Shown here piece by piece: positions 1-7,466 of a stretch of 64,000 nucleotides of DNA (positions are counted from its first letter, which is position 1; each line of letters opens with the position of its first letter). The notes beneath the pieces are model-generated. The model did no database searches. It saw nothing but the letters and a program-made list of their open reading frames with translations, and had not been told where the DNA came from. Where the stretch lies: positions 1,798,001 to 1,862,000 of the forward strand of contig OY969913.1 in assembly GCA_963704515.1 (NCBI GenBank). The letters run 5' to 3'. The DNA comes from VRUE01 sp963704515 (lineage in GTDB: Bacteria > Actinomycetota > Thermoleophilia > Solirubrobacterales > 70-9). The translations under genes and the position numbers were made by a program.

Positions 1-621
1 CCCCGGGTAGTCGATCCGCTGGTCGCCGACCTCCGGCTCGGTTACGTGGACCAGCCGGTAGGTGACCAGCACGGCGAAGGCCGAGACCGGCACGTTGAGG
101 AAGAAGATCCAGCGCCAGCTGAGTGCGTCGGTGAGCGCGCCGCCGATCAGCGGCCCGATAGCGTTGCCGAGACCGGCGGCGCCGATGATGATCCCGCCCG
201 CCAGGCCCGCCTTGTCTTCGGGCAGGATCGCGTAGGTCATGCCGAGGATCGCCGGCCACATCAGCGCCCCGCCGATCCCCATCGCGGTCCTCGTCACGAT
301 CAGCCAGGTCTCCGTCTGCGCCACGCCGCCGAGTGCCGACATCGAGGCGAAGATCGCGGTGCCGAGGAAGAAGGCGTTGCGCCGGCCGAACATGTCGGCG
401 AGCCGGCCGCCGGTGACGATCATCACCCCGAAGGTCAGCGCGTAGGCGTTGATCACCCACTGGATCGTGTTGACGTTGGTGTGGAAGTCCTTCTCCATCG
501 TCGGCAGGGCGACGTTGATCGCGGAGAAGTCGTTGGCGATCACCACCACGGCGATGCCCATCGCGAAGAGGGCGAGCCAGGTCGAGCGCGGAATCTCGCT
601 TGCTTGGGCCTCGCTCGCGAT
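1..621 (-). CDS. MFS drug exporter, DHA2/EmrB type (3' part cut by window edge)
   Basis: N-terminal 207 codons of a proton-driven major facilitator exporter in the inner membrane; the rest lies left of the window. Visible are TM1 ending in NVALPTMEKDF, the MFS motif A (GRLADMFGRRN) between TM2 and TM3, and a GP-x-IGG stretch resembling motif C in TM5, which fits 14-TM drug:H+ antiporters. Substrate cannot be told. The reading frame is closed by TAG just upstream and holds no ATG/GTG/TTG before ATG at 561, which would cut into TM1. A TAGGCT box (628-633, minus strand) followed by 6 bases and ATC at 621-619 suggests a leaderless ATC start; I annotate that start but it is an inference. Divergent from the leuA leader. 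Confidence 0.85.
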   Translation of the reverse strand, partial: MASEAQASEIPRSTWLALFAMGIAVVVIANDFSAINVALPTMEKDFHTNVNTIQWVINAYALTFGVMIVTGGRLADMFGRRNAFFLGTAIFASMSALGGVAQTETWLIVTRTAMGIGGALMWPAILGMTYAILPEDKAGLAGGIIIGAAGLGNAIGPLIGGALTDALSWRWIFFLNVPVSAFAVLVTYRLVHVTEPEVGDQRIDYPG

Positions 622-642
622 GCGCGCAGCCTACGCTAAGCT
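622..642. promoter_or_regulatory. Overlapping divergent -10 boxes of MFS gene and leuA leader
   Basis: On the minus strand TAGGCT at 633-628 lies 6 bases before the proposed MFS start. On the plus strand TACGCT (632-637) and TAAGCT (637-642) are alternative -10 boxes for the leu leader transcript, whose first ATG is at 654. The divergent boxes overlap, so the two promoters probably exclude each other. No clear -35 boxes. Confidence 0.5.
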
Positions 643-653
643 GAGGCGACCGA

Positions 654-713
654 ATGACGCACCGGCTCGACAGCCTCGCGCTTCTCCTTCTCCTCCCCCT
701 CCGGGGGGAATAG
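654..713 (+). CDS. leuL: Leucine-rich leader peptide of leuA
   Basis: A 19-codon ORF, MTHRLDSLALLLLLPLRGE, with eight leucine codons, five of them consecutive (681-695). ATG at 654 is preceded by a GAGG (643-646). It ends at TAG 711-713, about 70 bases before leuA. Leader peptides rich in the regulated amino acid are the hallmark of ribosome-mediated attenuation. Here the Leu codons are themselves complementary to the leuA ribosome-binding site (see the separate element), so ribosome stalling on them would expose that site. The peptide itself probably has no other role. Confidence 0.82.
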   Translation: MTHRLDSLALLLLLPLRGE

Positions 714-774
714 CGCTGGGCGGCGCGTTAGCCGCGAGAGACAAGGTCATTCGAAAGCAGCAGAGAAGGAGGAG
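681..774 (+). promoter_or_regulatory. leuA translational attenuator: Leu codons pair with Shine-Dalgarno
   Basis: Bases 681-692 (CTTCTCCTTCTC, leader codons Leu10-Leu13) are complementary without a gap to 763-774 (GAGAAGGAGGAG, the leuA Shine-Dalgarno), 12 pairs with one G-U. Between them lies a small hairpin (720-724 with 731-735). There is no T-run, so termination is unlikely. Inference: with leucine plentiful the leader is translated through and the Leu codons then mask the Shine-Dalgarno; a ribosome stalled on them keeps it free. Confidence 0.7.
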
Positions 775-783
775 GACCCAGTG

Positions 784-2370
784 ATGGCACCCGTAGACGA
801 CGCGAACCGCGTCCACATCTTCGACACGACGCTGCGCGACGGCGAGCAGTCGCCCGGAATCTCGCTGAACACCGCCGAGAAGGTGGAGATCGCCCAGCAG
901 CTGGCCCGGCTGGGGGTGGACGTGATCGAGGCCGGCTTCCCGATCACCTCTCCCGGCGACTTCGAGGCGGTCGAGGCGATCGCCCGCGGGGTCGAGGGGC
1001 CGACGATCTGCGGCCTGGCCCGCACCCACAAAGCCGACGTCGACGCCGCCTGGGGCGCGATCAAGGACGCCGAGCGACCGCGCATCCACACCTTCATCTC
1101 GACCTCCGACATCCACATCGAGCACCAGCTGCGGACCGATCGCGAGGACGTCAAGGGCCAGGCTCGGGCGGCGGTGCGGCTGGCCCGCTCCTACTGCGAG
1201 GACATCGAGTTCTCGCCGATGGACGCGACCCGCGCCGACGTCGAGTTCACCGCCGAGGTCTGCGCGATAGCGGTCGAGGAGGGCGCCACCGTGGTCAACA
1301 TCCCCGACACGGTCGGCTACACGACGCCGCAGGAGTACGCCGATTACTTCAGGCGCCTGTACGAGCTGGTCCCGGGCCTGCGCGAGGTCGAGACCTCGGT
1401 CCACTGCCACGACGACCTGGGAATGGCGGTCGCCAACTCCTACGCCGGCCTGCTGGCCGGGGCGCGCCAGGTCGAGTGCGCCGTCAACGGGATCGGCGAG
1501 CGAGCGGGCAACTGCTCGCTGGAGGAGATCGCGATGCTGATCCGCGTCCGCGAGGACGTGCACGGCCTGAGCACCGCGATCAACACCCGGGAGCTGGCCC
1601 GCACCAGCCGCATGGTCTCGCGCCTGACCGGCTACGCGATCCAGCCCAACAAGGCGGTCGTCGGCCGCAACGCCTTCGCCCACGAGTCCGGCATCCACCA
1701 GGACGGCGTGCTGAAGGAGCGCACCACCTACGAGATCATGGACGCGACCGAAGTCGGCTTGGAGTCGAACTCGATCGTTTTGGGCAAGCATTCCGGTCGC
1801 CACGCGCTGCGCGACGCGCTGGACCAGCTGGGCTTCAAGGTCGAGGGCAACGCCCTGAACGCCGCCTTCAAGCGCTTCAAGGAGGTCGCCGACCGCAAGA
1901 AGCAGGTCACCGCGCTGGACCTGGAGGCGATCGTCTCCGACGAGATGCGCGAGAAGGCCGACGCACACGAGCTGGCCTGGTTCGAGGTCGAGGCGGGCTC
2001 GCGACGCGAGCCGCTGGCCCGGGTCAAGGTGAAGATGCCCTCCGGCGAGGAGTCGCTGGGCGAGTCGAGCGGCGACGGCCCCGTCGACGCGATCTTCCGC
2101 GCGATCCAGAAGGCGGCCGAGACCGAATGCGACCTGCGTCAGTACACGGTCGAGGCGGTGACCGGGGGGGAGGACGCCCTGGGCCAGGTCACGGTGATGC
2201 TGCGCGCCGCCGAACGCCTGGCCACCGGCCAGGGCGTCGCCACCGACATCCTGGAGGCGTCGGCGATCGCCTACGTCCGGGCCCTGTCCAACGCCCTGGA
2301 GGGCGCCGCGATTCGCGAGGCCGAGGCGGCCACCGCCGAGGCGGCTGTCGAGCGGACGCCGGGTCCGTAG
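784..2370 (+). CDS. leuA: 2-isopropylmalate synthase
   Basis: First committed step of leucine synthesis: condenses acetyl-CoA with 2-oxoisovalerate to 2-isopropylmalate in the cytosol. The 528-residue protein has the HMGL-like TIM barrel with FDTTLRDGEQSPG at residues 14-26, the metal-binding HCHDDLG, the NGIGERAGN loop and the HESGIHQDG motif, followed by the C-terminal LeuA allosteric domain that binds leucine. Length fits the bacterial leuA1 type. ATG 784 is preferred; GTG 781 directly before it is possible. AGAAGGAGGAGGA at 764-776 is a strong Shine-Dalgarno. Expression is likely controlled by the leader peptide upstream plus leucine feedback. Its TAG stop merges into a long inverted repeat. 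Confidence 0.97.
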   Translation: MAPVDDANRVHIFDTTLRDGEQSPGISLNTAEKVEIAQQLARLGVDVIEAGFPITSPGDFEAVEAIARGVEGPTICGLARTHKADVDAAWGAIKDAERPRIHTFISTSDIHIEHQLRTDREDVKGQARAAVRLARSYCEDIEFSPMDATRADVEFTAEVCAIAVEEGATVVNIPDTVGYTTPQEYADYFRRLYELVPGLREVETSVHCHDDLGMAVANSYAGLLAGARQVECAVNGIGERAGNCSLEEIAMLIRVREDVHGLSTAINTRELARTSRMVSRLTGYAIQPNKAVVGRNAFAHESGIHQDGVLKERTTYEIMDATEVGLESNSIVLGKHSGRHALRDALDQLGFKVEGNALNAAFKRFKEVADRKKQVTALDLEAIVSDEMREKADAHELAWFEVEAGSRREPLARVKVKMPSGEESLGESSGDGPVDAIFRAIQKAAETECDLRQYTVEAVTGGEDALGQVTVMLRAAERLATGQGVATDILEASAIAYVRALSNALEGAAIREAEAATAEAAVERTPGP

Positions 2371-2484
2371 GCGCCGTCCCGGTAGGGGTTCCGCTTAACT
2401 TTTTCGGTGCATCGCCGGCGGGCTGCCGCCGCTAGCTCACGACGAAAAAGTACAAGACGCTCCACCCCTACCGGGACGGCGCCT
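2369..2484 (+). repeat. Long hairpin element, family A copy 1
   Basis: Perfect 21-bp outer arms 2369-2389 and 2464-2484; the 5' arm includes the AG of the leuA stop TAG. The 74-base core (2390-2463) forms an imperfect inner stem (ACTTTTTCG with CGAAAAAGT) and an apical GC hairpin. A second copy at 54715-54831 shares the core ends almost exactly (TCCGCTTAACTTTTTCGGTG; AGCTCACGACGAAAAAGTAC) but has different arms that still pair. It lies between convergent genes and may act as a terminator or be a structured RNA or small mobile element. Confidence 0.85.
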
Positions 2485-2487
2485 TGC

Positions 2488-2931
2488 TCACAGATGTCCG
2501 TCGCTGTCGATGCGGTGGGCGAGCTCTATTTGCAAGCTTGCGATGGTCAGGTAGAGGGTGGTTGCGACGAAGGCGCCTAGCAGCCAGGCGACGATGCCGG
2601 GGATCAGGCCGATCAGGACCGTGGCGCCGAAGGCGGCGCCGATCGCGAAGACCTGCATCATCCCGGCCCGGATCAGGTCGCCGCGGCCGACCGGAAGCGG
2701 GCGCGGCGCGGCCCGCTGCGCGACCAGGGCGAGGACGAGGAAGGCGGCGACGGCGCCGATCACGAACAGCAGGATGTCGAGAATCGTCGGGGCGCCATGG
2801 CTGTGGGAGAGGATGCTGTGGCTGGAGAGCACGGTCAGCGTGTATCCGTAGGGGACGGCGCTGCCGCGCAGCACGGTCCGCAGCGCCTCGATCGGTTGTT
2901 GGGCGCCGGGTGTCCGGTCGGTCTCGGTCAA
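2488..2931 (-). CDS. Small integral membrane protein, unknown function
   Basis: 147 residues; not recognised. An N-terminal stretch (about 1-50) containing SHSILSHSHGAP is followed by three hydrophobic segments, roughly residues 51-70, 90-108 and 110-130, and a short polar tail ending in SDGHL. It starts with TTG in a TTGA overlap with the stop of the ClC gene, so it is the third gene of a tetR-clc operon and translationally coupled. Its role might be linked to the ClC protein or to the regulator's unknown signal; nothing in the sequence shows which. It is convergent with leuA. Confidence 0.7.
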   Translation of the reverse strand: MTETDRTPGAQQPIEALRTVLRGSAVPYGYTLTVLSSHSILSHSHGAPTILDILLFVIGAVAAFLVLALVAQRAAPRPLPVGRGDLIRAGMMQVFAIGAAFGATVLIGLIPGIVAWLLGAFVATTLYLTIASLQIELAHRIDSDGHL

Positions 2932-4787
2932 GCCGGGAGTTGCGTGTCGGGCGCCGGCCCGGGCGGTTTCGCCAGCGACCGCAGTCGCCGCGAGGTCTGT
3001 TCGTGCTTCGCCCGGTCCTCGTTCAGACGTCGATCGTAAACGCGCAGGATGTCGCGATGGGAGAGCCAGCCGATCACCCGCTCGCCCTCGTCGTCGAGGA
3101 CCGCCAGGCCGGAGCTTTCGCTGCGCACCAGCGCCCCGGTCGCCTCGGCCAAGGTCTCGCCGCCGCGCAGGGCGGGCAACTGGCGGGCGAGGGCGCCCGC
3201 GTTGGCCTCCTCGCCCTCGCCGATCGCCCGCTCGACCTCCTCGTCGGGCAGGATGCCGAGGAAGCGGCCCTCGGCGTCGACTACGGGCAGCGCCCCGTCC
3301 TCGGCGCGGTCGAGGCGCATGACCACGTCGGCGAGGTCGGCGGCGGCGGGAATCGGCTCGGGGGTAGGTCGCATCGCCTCGGCAACGCTGAGCGTTTCCA
3401 TCGGGCTCAGCGGCCGGCGGCGCATCAGGTCGATGCCGCGGCGCACCAGCTTCAGCGTGTAGATCGACTCGCGCGAGAGGCGCCCGGCCAGGGCGGTGGC
3501 GATCACCACGGCGAGCATCAGCGGCAGCATGACGCGATAGTCGCCGGTCAGCTCGAAGATGATCAGGATCGCCGTCATCGGCGCCCGCGCCGCGGCGGCG
3601 AACACCGCGCCCATGCCGATCACGCCGTAGGCGCCGGCCGGCCCCGAGAGCCCGGGGAGCAGATCGTGGGCGGCGATCCCGAAGGCCGAGCCGAGCATTG
3701 CGCCCATGAACAGAGACGGCGCGAAGACGCCGCCGGAGCCGCCGATCGAGAGCGTCACGCTGGTCGCGACGATCTTGCCGATCAACAGCGCCAGCAGGAA
3801 GAGCAGCGCGTATTCGCCGTTGATCGCGTTTTCGAGCACCGGGTAGCCGACCCCGTACATCTGCGGCAGGGCGAGGAGGACCAGGCCGAGGGCGACGCCA
3901 CCGGCCGCCGGCCGCCAGGCCTCGGAGAAGCGCCAGAGTCCGTCTGCACGGTCCTCGAGCCCGTAGAGGATGCGGATGAAGGCGACTCCGACGAAGGCCG
4001 CCAGCAGGCCCAGGAGCACGTAGAGCGGGTAGCCGCCGACCGGGCCGACGCCGACCTTGGGCAGCGAGAGGAAGGCTTCCGAGCCGAAGGCCGCGCGGCC
4101 GATCACGTCGGCGGTGACCGAGGCGACGACGACGGCGCCGAAGGAGCGGGTCTCGAAGTCGCGCAGGATCACCTCGAGGGCGAAGAAGACCCCGGCGATC
4201 GGGGCGTTGAAGGTCGCTGAGATCCCGCCGGCCGCGCCGCAGGCGACGAGCAGTCGCATCCGTTCCTCGGGCGAGCGGGTGATCTGGCCGAGGGTCGAGC
4301 CGAGCGCCGAGCCGATCTGCACGATCGGACCCTCGCGTCCCACCGAGCCGCCCGAGCCGATGCAGAGCGCCGAGGCAAGTGACTTGATCAATGCGACGAC
4401 GGGCCGGATGCGCCCGCCCTGCTGCGCCACCGCGAGCATCACCTCGGGCACCCCGTGGCCGCGCGCCTCGCGGGCGAAACGATCGACCAGCGGGCCGTAG
4501 AGCAGGCCGCCGACGATCGGCACCAGCAAGACGAACCAGAACCCGAGAGCGGGGAGATGCGGGTTGGCTTCGTGGCCGCCGACTCCGTAGTCGCTCTGGC
4601 CGGTGAAGACGTAGGTGAAGCCCTCGATCAAGAGGCGGAAGGCGATTGCGCCGAGCCCGGCGCCGATCCCGATCAGCAGGGCGAGGGCGAGCAGTCCGCT
4701 CGGCCCGGCCAGCCGCTCCCCGATCCGCGCCCGTTCGGCGATCGGCAGCACCCGGCGGCGCAGGCCGCTTGTGCGGGCTGTGCTCAC
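2928..4787 (-). CDS. ClC-family chloride channel/transporter with CBS domains
   Basis: 619-residue ClC protein with a long membrane part (about residues 25-450) and two cytoplasmic CBS domains (about 470-600). Signature loops are present: GSGGSVGREGP (gating Glu152), GGSGGVFAP, and TGDYRVMLP with the ion-coordinating Tyr. Aligned by eye with E. coli ClC (FIIEEM), the segment FFALEVIL keeps Glu202 but has Val206 in place of the proton-relay Glu203, as in chloride channels rather than H+/Cl- exchangers. GTG start overlaps the tetR stop (GTGA), so it is the likely target of that regulator. Physiological ion and trigger are unknown. Confidence 0.92.
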   Translation of the reverse strand: MSTARTSGLRRRVLPIAERARIGERLAGPSGLLALALLIGIGAGLGAIAFRLLIEGFTYVFTGQSDYGVGGHEANPHLPALGFWFVLLVPIVGGLLYGPLVDRFAREARGHGVPEVMLAVAQQGGRIRPVVALIKSLASALCIGSGGSVGREGPIVQIGSALGSTLGQITRSPEERMRLLVACGAAGGISATFNAPIAGVFFALEVILRDFETRSFGAVVVASVTADVIGRAAFGSEAFLSLPKVGVGPVGGYPLYVLLGLLAAFVGVAFIRILYGLEDRADGLWRFSEAWRPAAGGVALGLVLLALPQMYGVGYPVLENAINGEYALLFLLALLIGKIVATSVTLSIGGSGGVFAPSLFMGAMLGSAFGIAAHDLLPGLSGPAGAYGVIGMGAVFAAAARAPMTAILIIFELTGDYRVMLPLMLAVVIATALAGRLSRESIYTLKLVRRGIDLMRRRPLSPMETLSVAEAMRPTPEPIPAAADLADVVMRLDRAEDGALPVVDAEGRFLGILPDEEVERAIGEGEEANAGALARQLPALRGGETLAEATGALVRSESSGLAVLDDEGERVIGWLSHRDILRVYDRRLNEDRAKHEQTSRRLRSLAKPPGPAPDTQLPA

Positions 4788-5380
4788 CGGGCCACGATCC
4801 CGTCCAGCAGCTCGTCGACGGCGCGGCGGATGTTCTCCCAGCGGAAGGCGGTCGGGTCGAGCGTTGCGTGCAGCATCAGGCCGTCGGCGGTGGCGAGCAG
4901 CAGCGAGGCGAGCGCGTTGGCCGGCACCTCGCGCAGCTCGGACCGTTCGCTCGCCTCCTCGATCCAGCCGCGCAGGTGAACGCGCCGCCGGGCGCCGCTG
5001 GCGGCGAAGTGCTCGCGCAGCGATTCCTCACCGAGCACCGCGGCCCAGAGATCGGCGCGCACCTGGGCGCGGCCCGGGTCGCCGGCGTGCTCGAGCATCG
5101 CCTGGGAGAAGCGGCGCAGCCGCTCGACGCCCGAGGTCTCGCTCTCGCCGATCTCGTTCAGCATCCGGTCGAGCGCCGCCGCGTCCTCGTCGAGCAGACC
5201 GACCAGCAGCTCGTCCTTGGTTTCGAAGTAGCCGTAGAAGGCCCCCTTGCTAATCCCCGCCTCGGCGCAGACGTCGTCGACGGTCATCTCGGCGAAGCGC
5301 TTCGCGGCAGCGCAGCGCCAAGCAGCCTCGAGCAGGTGGCGGCGACGGGCGTCCTTGACTTCGGGTCGTAGCTTGGGCAT
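4784..5380 (-). CDS. TetR-family transcriptional regulator
   Basis: 198 residues with an N-terminal TetR helix-turn-helix (VDDVCAEAGISKGAFYGYFETKDELL, about residues 39-64) and a C-terminal helical ligand-binding half without recognisable ligand signature. It is the first gene of a three-gene unit with the ClC protein and a small membrane protein, joined by GTGA and TTGA overlaps. A perfect palindrome (5383-5400) lies 2 bases before the ATG and overlaps the -10 TATAAA, so autorepression of the whole operon is likely. The inducer is unknown. Confidence 0.93.
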   Translation of the reverse strand: MPKLRPEVKDARRRHLLEAAWRCAAAKRFAEMTVDDVCAEAGISKGAFYGYFETKDELLVGLLDEDAAALDRMLNEIGESETSGVERLRRFSQAMLEHAGDPGRAQVRADLWAAVLGEESLREHFAASGARRRVHLRGWIEEASERSELREVPANALASLLLATADGLMLHATLDPTAFRWENIRRAVDELLDGIVAR

Positions 5381-5382
5381 GT

Positions 5383-5406
5383 AAACCGACTGGTCGGTTT
5401 TTATAT
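5383..5406 (-). promoter_or_regulatory. TetR operator overlapping promoter
   Basis: AAACCGAC-TG-GTCGGTTT at 5383-5400 is a perfect palindrome of 8-base half-sites, typical of TetR operators. On the minus strand TATAAA (5405-5400) is a good -10, placing transcription start inside the palindrome and leaving a 5' leader of about a dozen bases or less before ATG 5380. Confidence 0.75.
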
Positions 5407-5430
5407 CAGCCGGGCCACCCGCGTACGCTC

Positions 5431-5446
5431 GTACGTGATAACGTAC
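5431..5446 (+). promoter_or_regulatory. Inverted repeat over -10 box of XRE-cupin regulator
   Basis: GTACGT-GATA-ACGTAC is a perfect 6-4-6 inverted repeat. It covers the TAACGT box (5439-5444) that stands 8 bases before GTG 5453. This is the expected place for an autoregulatory operator of the XRE protein. GTG at 5435 inside the repeat is therefore unlikely to be the real start. Confidence 0.6.
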
Positions 5447-5452
5447 ATCCTC

Positions 5453-6061
5453 GTGAACGTTCCGGTTGCTCCGTCGCAGTCCCCGCCGTACGCGGCGAGC
5501 GCGCCCTCGGTCGGTCCACGGATCCGCGCCCTGCGCGAGGCGATGGGGCTCTCGCTGCGCGACCTGGGCGAGCGCTCCGGAGTCAGCGCGCCGATGCTCT
5601 CCCAGGTTGAGCGGGGGGAGACGAGCCCGACTCTCGCCGTGGCGGCGAAGATCGCCGCCGGCCTCGAGCTGACCCTCTCACAGCTGCTGCGCCTCGACGA
5701 GGGCGAGCACGTCGCGGTCAGCCGCGCCGGCGGTCGACGCACCATGGACCGTGGCGGCCACCGCTTCGAGGAGCTGACCCCGCCGCTGCCCGGGCAGCGC
5801 GCCGACGTCTCCCTGCACGTCCTTGACGCCGGGGCCACGACGGGCGGCCGCGACGATCCGCCGATGCACGAGCCGGGCAGCCGCGAGACCGCCGTCGTCC
5901 TCGCCGGCAGCCTGGCGCTGGTCGTCGACGGCACGCGCCACGAGCTGAGAGAGGGCGACAGCGTCACCTTCGACGCCGACCTGCCCCATCACTTCGAGAA
6001 CGAAGGCGAGGAGCCAACCAGGTTCCTCGCCGTGATCGCCGCCGGCCTGAGGCGCGGCTAG
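5453..6061 (+). CDS. XRE-family regulator with C-terminal cupin domain
   Basis: About 202 residues. An XRE helix-turn-helix (IRALREAMGLSLRDLGERSG, then SQVERGETSPTL) is followed by a cupin_2 barrel ending in LREGDSVTFDADLPHHFEN. Such regulators sense small molecules through the cupin and often control adjacent catabolic or biosynthetic genes. It precedes leuC by only 17 bases and has no visible terminator, so it is probably cotranscribed with leuCD, unusual for this family. I choose GTG 5453 because a TAACGT box lies 8 bases upstream (leaderless); GTG 5435 would add 6 residues but lies inside the operator-like repeat. Confidence 0.9.
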   Translation: MNVPVAPSQSPPYAASAPSVGPRIRALREAMGLSLRDLGERSGVSAPMLSQVERGETSPTLAVAAKIAAGLELTLSQLLRLDEGEHVAVSRAGGRRTMDRGGHRFEELTPPLPGQRADVSLHVLDAGATTGGRDDPPMHEPGSRETAVVLAGSLALVVDGTRHELREGDSVTFDADLPHHFENEGEEPTRFLAVIAAGLRRG

Positions 6062-6078
6062 GAGGAGAAGGAGGAGCG

Positions 6079-7464
6079 ATGCCCCAAACGATGTTCGACA
6101 AGCTCTGGGAGGCGCACGAGGTCTCCGACGGCCTGATCTACATCGACCTGCACCTGGTCCATGAGGTCACCTCGCCGCAGGCGTTCGAGGGTCTGCGGCT
6201 CGCCGGCCGCGGCCTGCGCCGTCCCGACAAGACGCTGGCCACCGCCGACCACAACGTGCCCACCGACGGCACGATGGCGGCGCGGCTGATCGCCGATGAG
6301 CTCTCCCGCGTCCAGGTCGAGACCCTGGAGCGCAACTGCGAGGAGTTCGGCGTCCCGCTCTACTCGCTCGGCTCCGAGCGGCAGGGGATAGTGCACGTGA
6401 TCGGGCCGGAGCTGGGCGTCACCCAGCCGGGCATGACGATCGTCTGCGGCGACAGCCACACCTCCACGCACGGCGCCTTCGGCGCGCTGGCGTTCGGCAT
6501 CGGCACCTCCGAGGTCGAGCACGTGCTGGCCACCCAGTGCCTGGTGCAGAAGCGGCCGAAGACGATGCGGATCTCCTATGCCGGGCGGCTAGGCACAGGG
6601 GTGACGCCCAAGGACCTGATCCTGGCGACGATCGGCAAGCTGGGCACCGGCGGCATGGTCGGCCACGCGGTCGAGTACGCCGGGCCGGCAATCGAGGCAC
6701 TCTCGATGCCCGGCCGGATGACGATCTGCAACATGACCATCGAGGGCGGCGGCCGCGCCGGGATGATCGCTCCTGACGAGGCGACCTTCGAGTGGGTGCG
6801 CGGCAAGCCCGGCGCCCCCGCCGACTTCGACGCCGCGGTCGAGCGCTGGAAGCAGCTGCCGACCGAGGACGGCGCCGAGTTCGACACCGAGGTCGAGGTC
6901 GACGCCGGCGCGATCTCGCCGATGGTCACCTGGGGAACGAACCCGGGCATGGTTGTCCAGGTGACGGACCCGGTCCCCGATCCGGCGCGGATGGAGTCGC
7001 CGGCCGATCGCGAGGCGGCCGAGCGCGCCCTCGCCTACATGGGGCTGGAGGCCGGAACGCCGATGACCGAGGTCGCTCCCGAACGCGTTTTCATCGGCTC
7101 CTGCACGAACTCGCGGATCGAGGACCTGCGCGAGGCGGCCGCGGTCGTCGACGGGCGCCGGGTCGCCGGGTCGGTGCGGGCGATGGTCGTGCCCGGGTCC
7201 CAGCAGGTGAAGGCCGAGGCCGAAGCCGAGGGTCTGCACGACGTCTTCCGCTCGGCCGGCTTCGAATGGCGCGAGGCGGGCTGCTCGATGTGCCTCGGGA
7301 TGAACCCCGACATCCTGATCGAGGGCGAGCGCTGCGCCTCGACCTCGAACCGCAACTTCGAGGGCCGTCAGGGCAAGGGCGGCCGGACCCACCTGGTCAG
7401 CCCGAAGATGGCCGCCGCGGCGGCCATCGAGGGTCACTTCGTAGACATCCGAGAGTGGAGCTGA
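6079..7464 (+). CDS. leuC: 3-isopropylmalate dehydratase large subunit
   Basis: 461-residue aconitase-family [4Fe-4S] enzyme that, with LeuD, isomerises 2- to 3-isopropylmalate; in organisms with CimA the same pair also handles citramalate. Visible are the DHNVPTD and GDSHTSTHGAFG motifs and the cluster cysteines in GSCTNSRIEDL and CSMC. ATG 6079 has an exceptionally purine-rich Shine-Dalgarno (AGGAGGAGAAGGAGGAG, 6061-6077). Two bases separate its stop from the leuD ATG, so the subunits are coupled. Confidence 0.98.
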   Translation: MPQTMFDKLWEAHEVSDGLIYIDLHLVHEVTSPQAFEGLRLAGRGLRRPDKTLATADHNVPTDGTMAARLIADELSRVQVETLERNCEEFGVPLYSLGSERQGIVHVIGPELGVTQPGMTIVCGDSHTSTHGAFGALAFGIGTSEVEHVLATQCLVQKRPKTMRISYAGRLGTGVTPKDLILATIGKLGTGGMVGHAVEYAGPAIEALSMPGRMTICNMTIEGGGRAGMIAPDEATFEWVRGKPGAPADFDAAVERWKQLPTEDGAEFDTEVEVDAGAISPMVTWGTNPGMVVQVTDPVPDPARMESPADREAAERALAYMGLEAGTPMTEVAPERVFIGSCTNSRIEDLREAAAVVDGRRVAGSVRAMVVPGSQQVKAEAEAEGLHDVFRSAGFEWREAGCSMCLGMNPDILIEGERCASTSNRNFEGRQGKGGRTHLVSPKMAAAAAIEGHFVDIREWS

Positions 7465-7466
7465 GC

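Noticed and set aside
2369..2484. Family A element as an ordinary intrinsic terminator
   Set aside because: No T-run after the stem and a conserved 50-base core inside the hairpin, which a terminator does not need; a termination role is still possible as a side effect.
2484..4220. Long open frame on the plus strand opposite the ClC gene (and similar ones opposite leuA, leuC, argH, the PBP, pyrH, nadE and others)
   Set aside because: High-GC antisense shadows: Arg/Gly/Ala-rich low-complexity translations with no family motif, opposite genes with clear domains.
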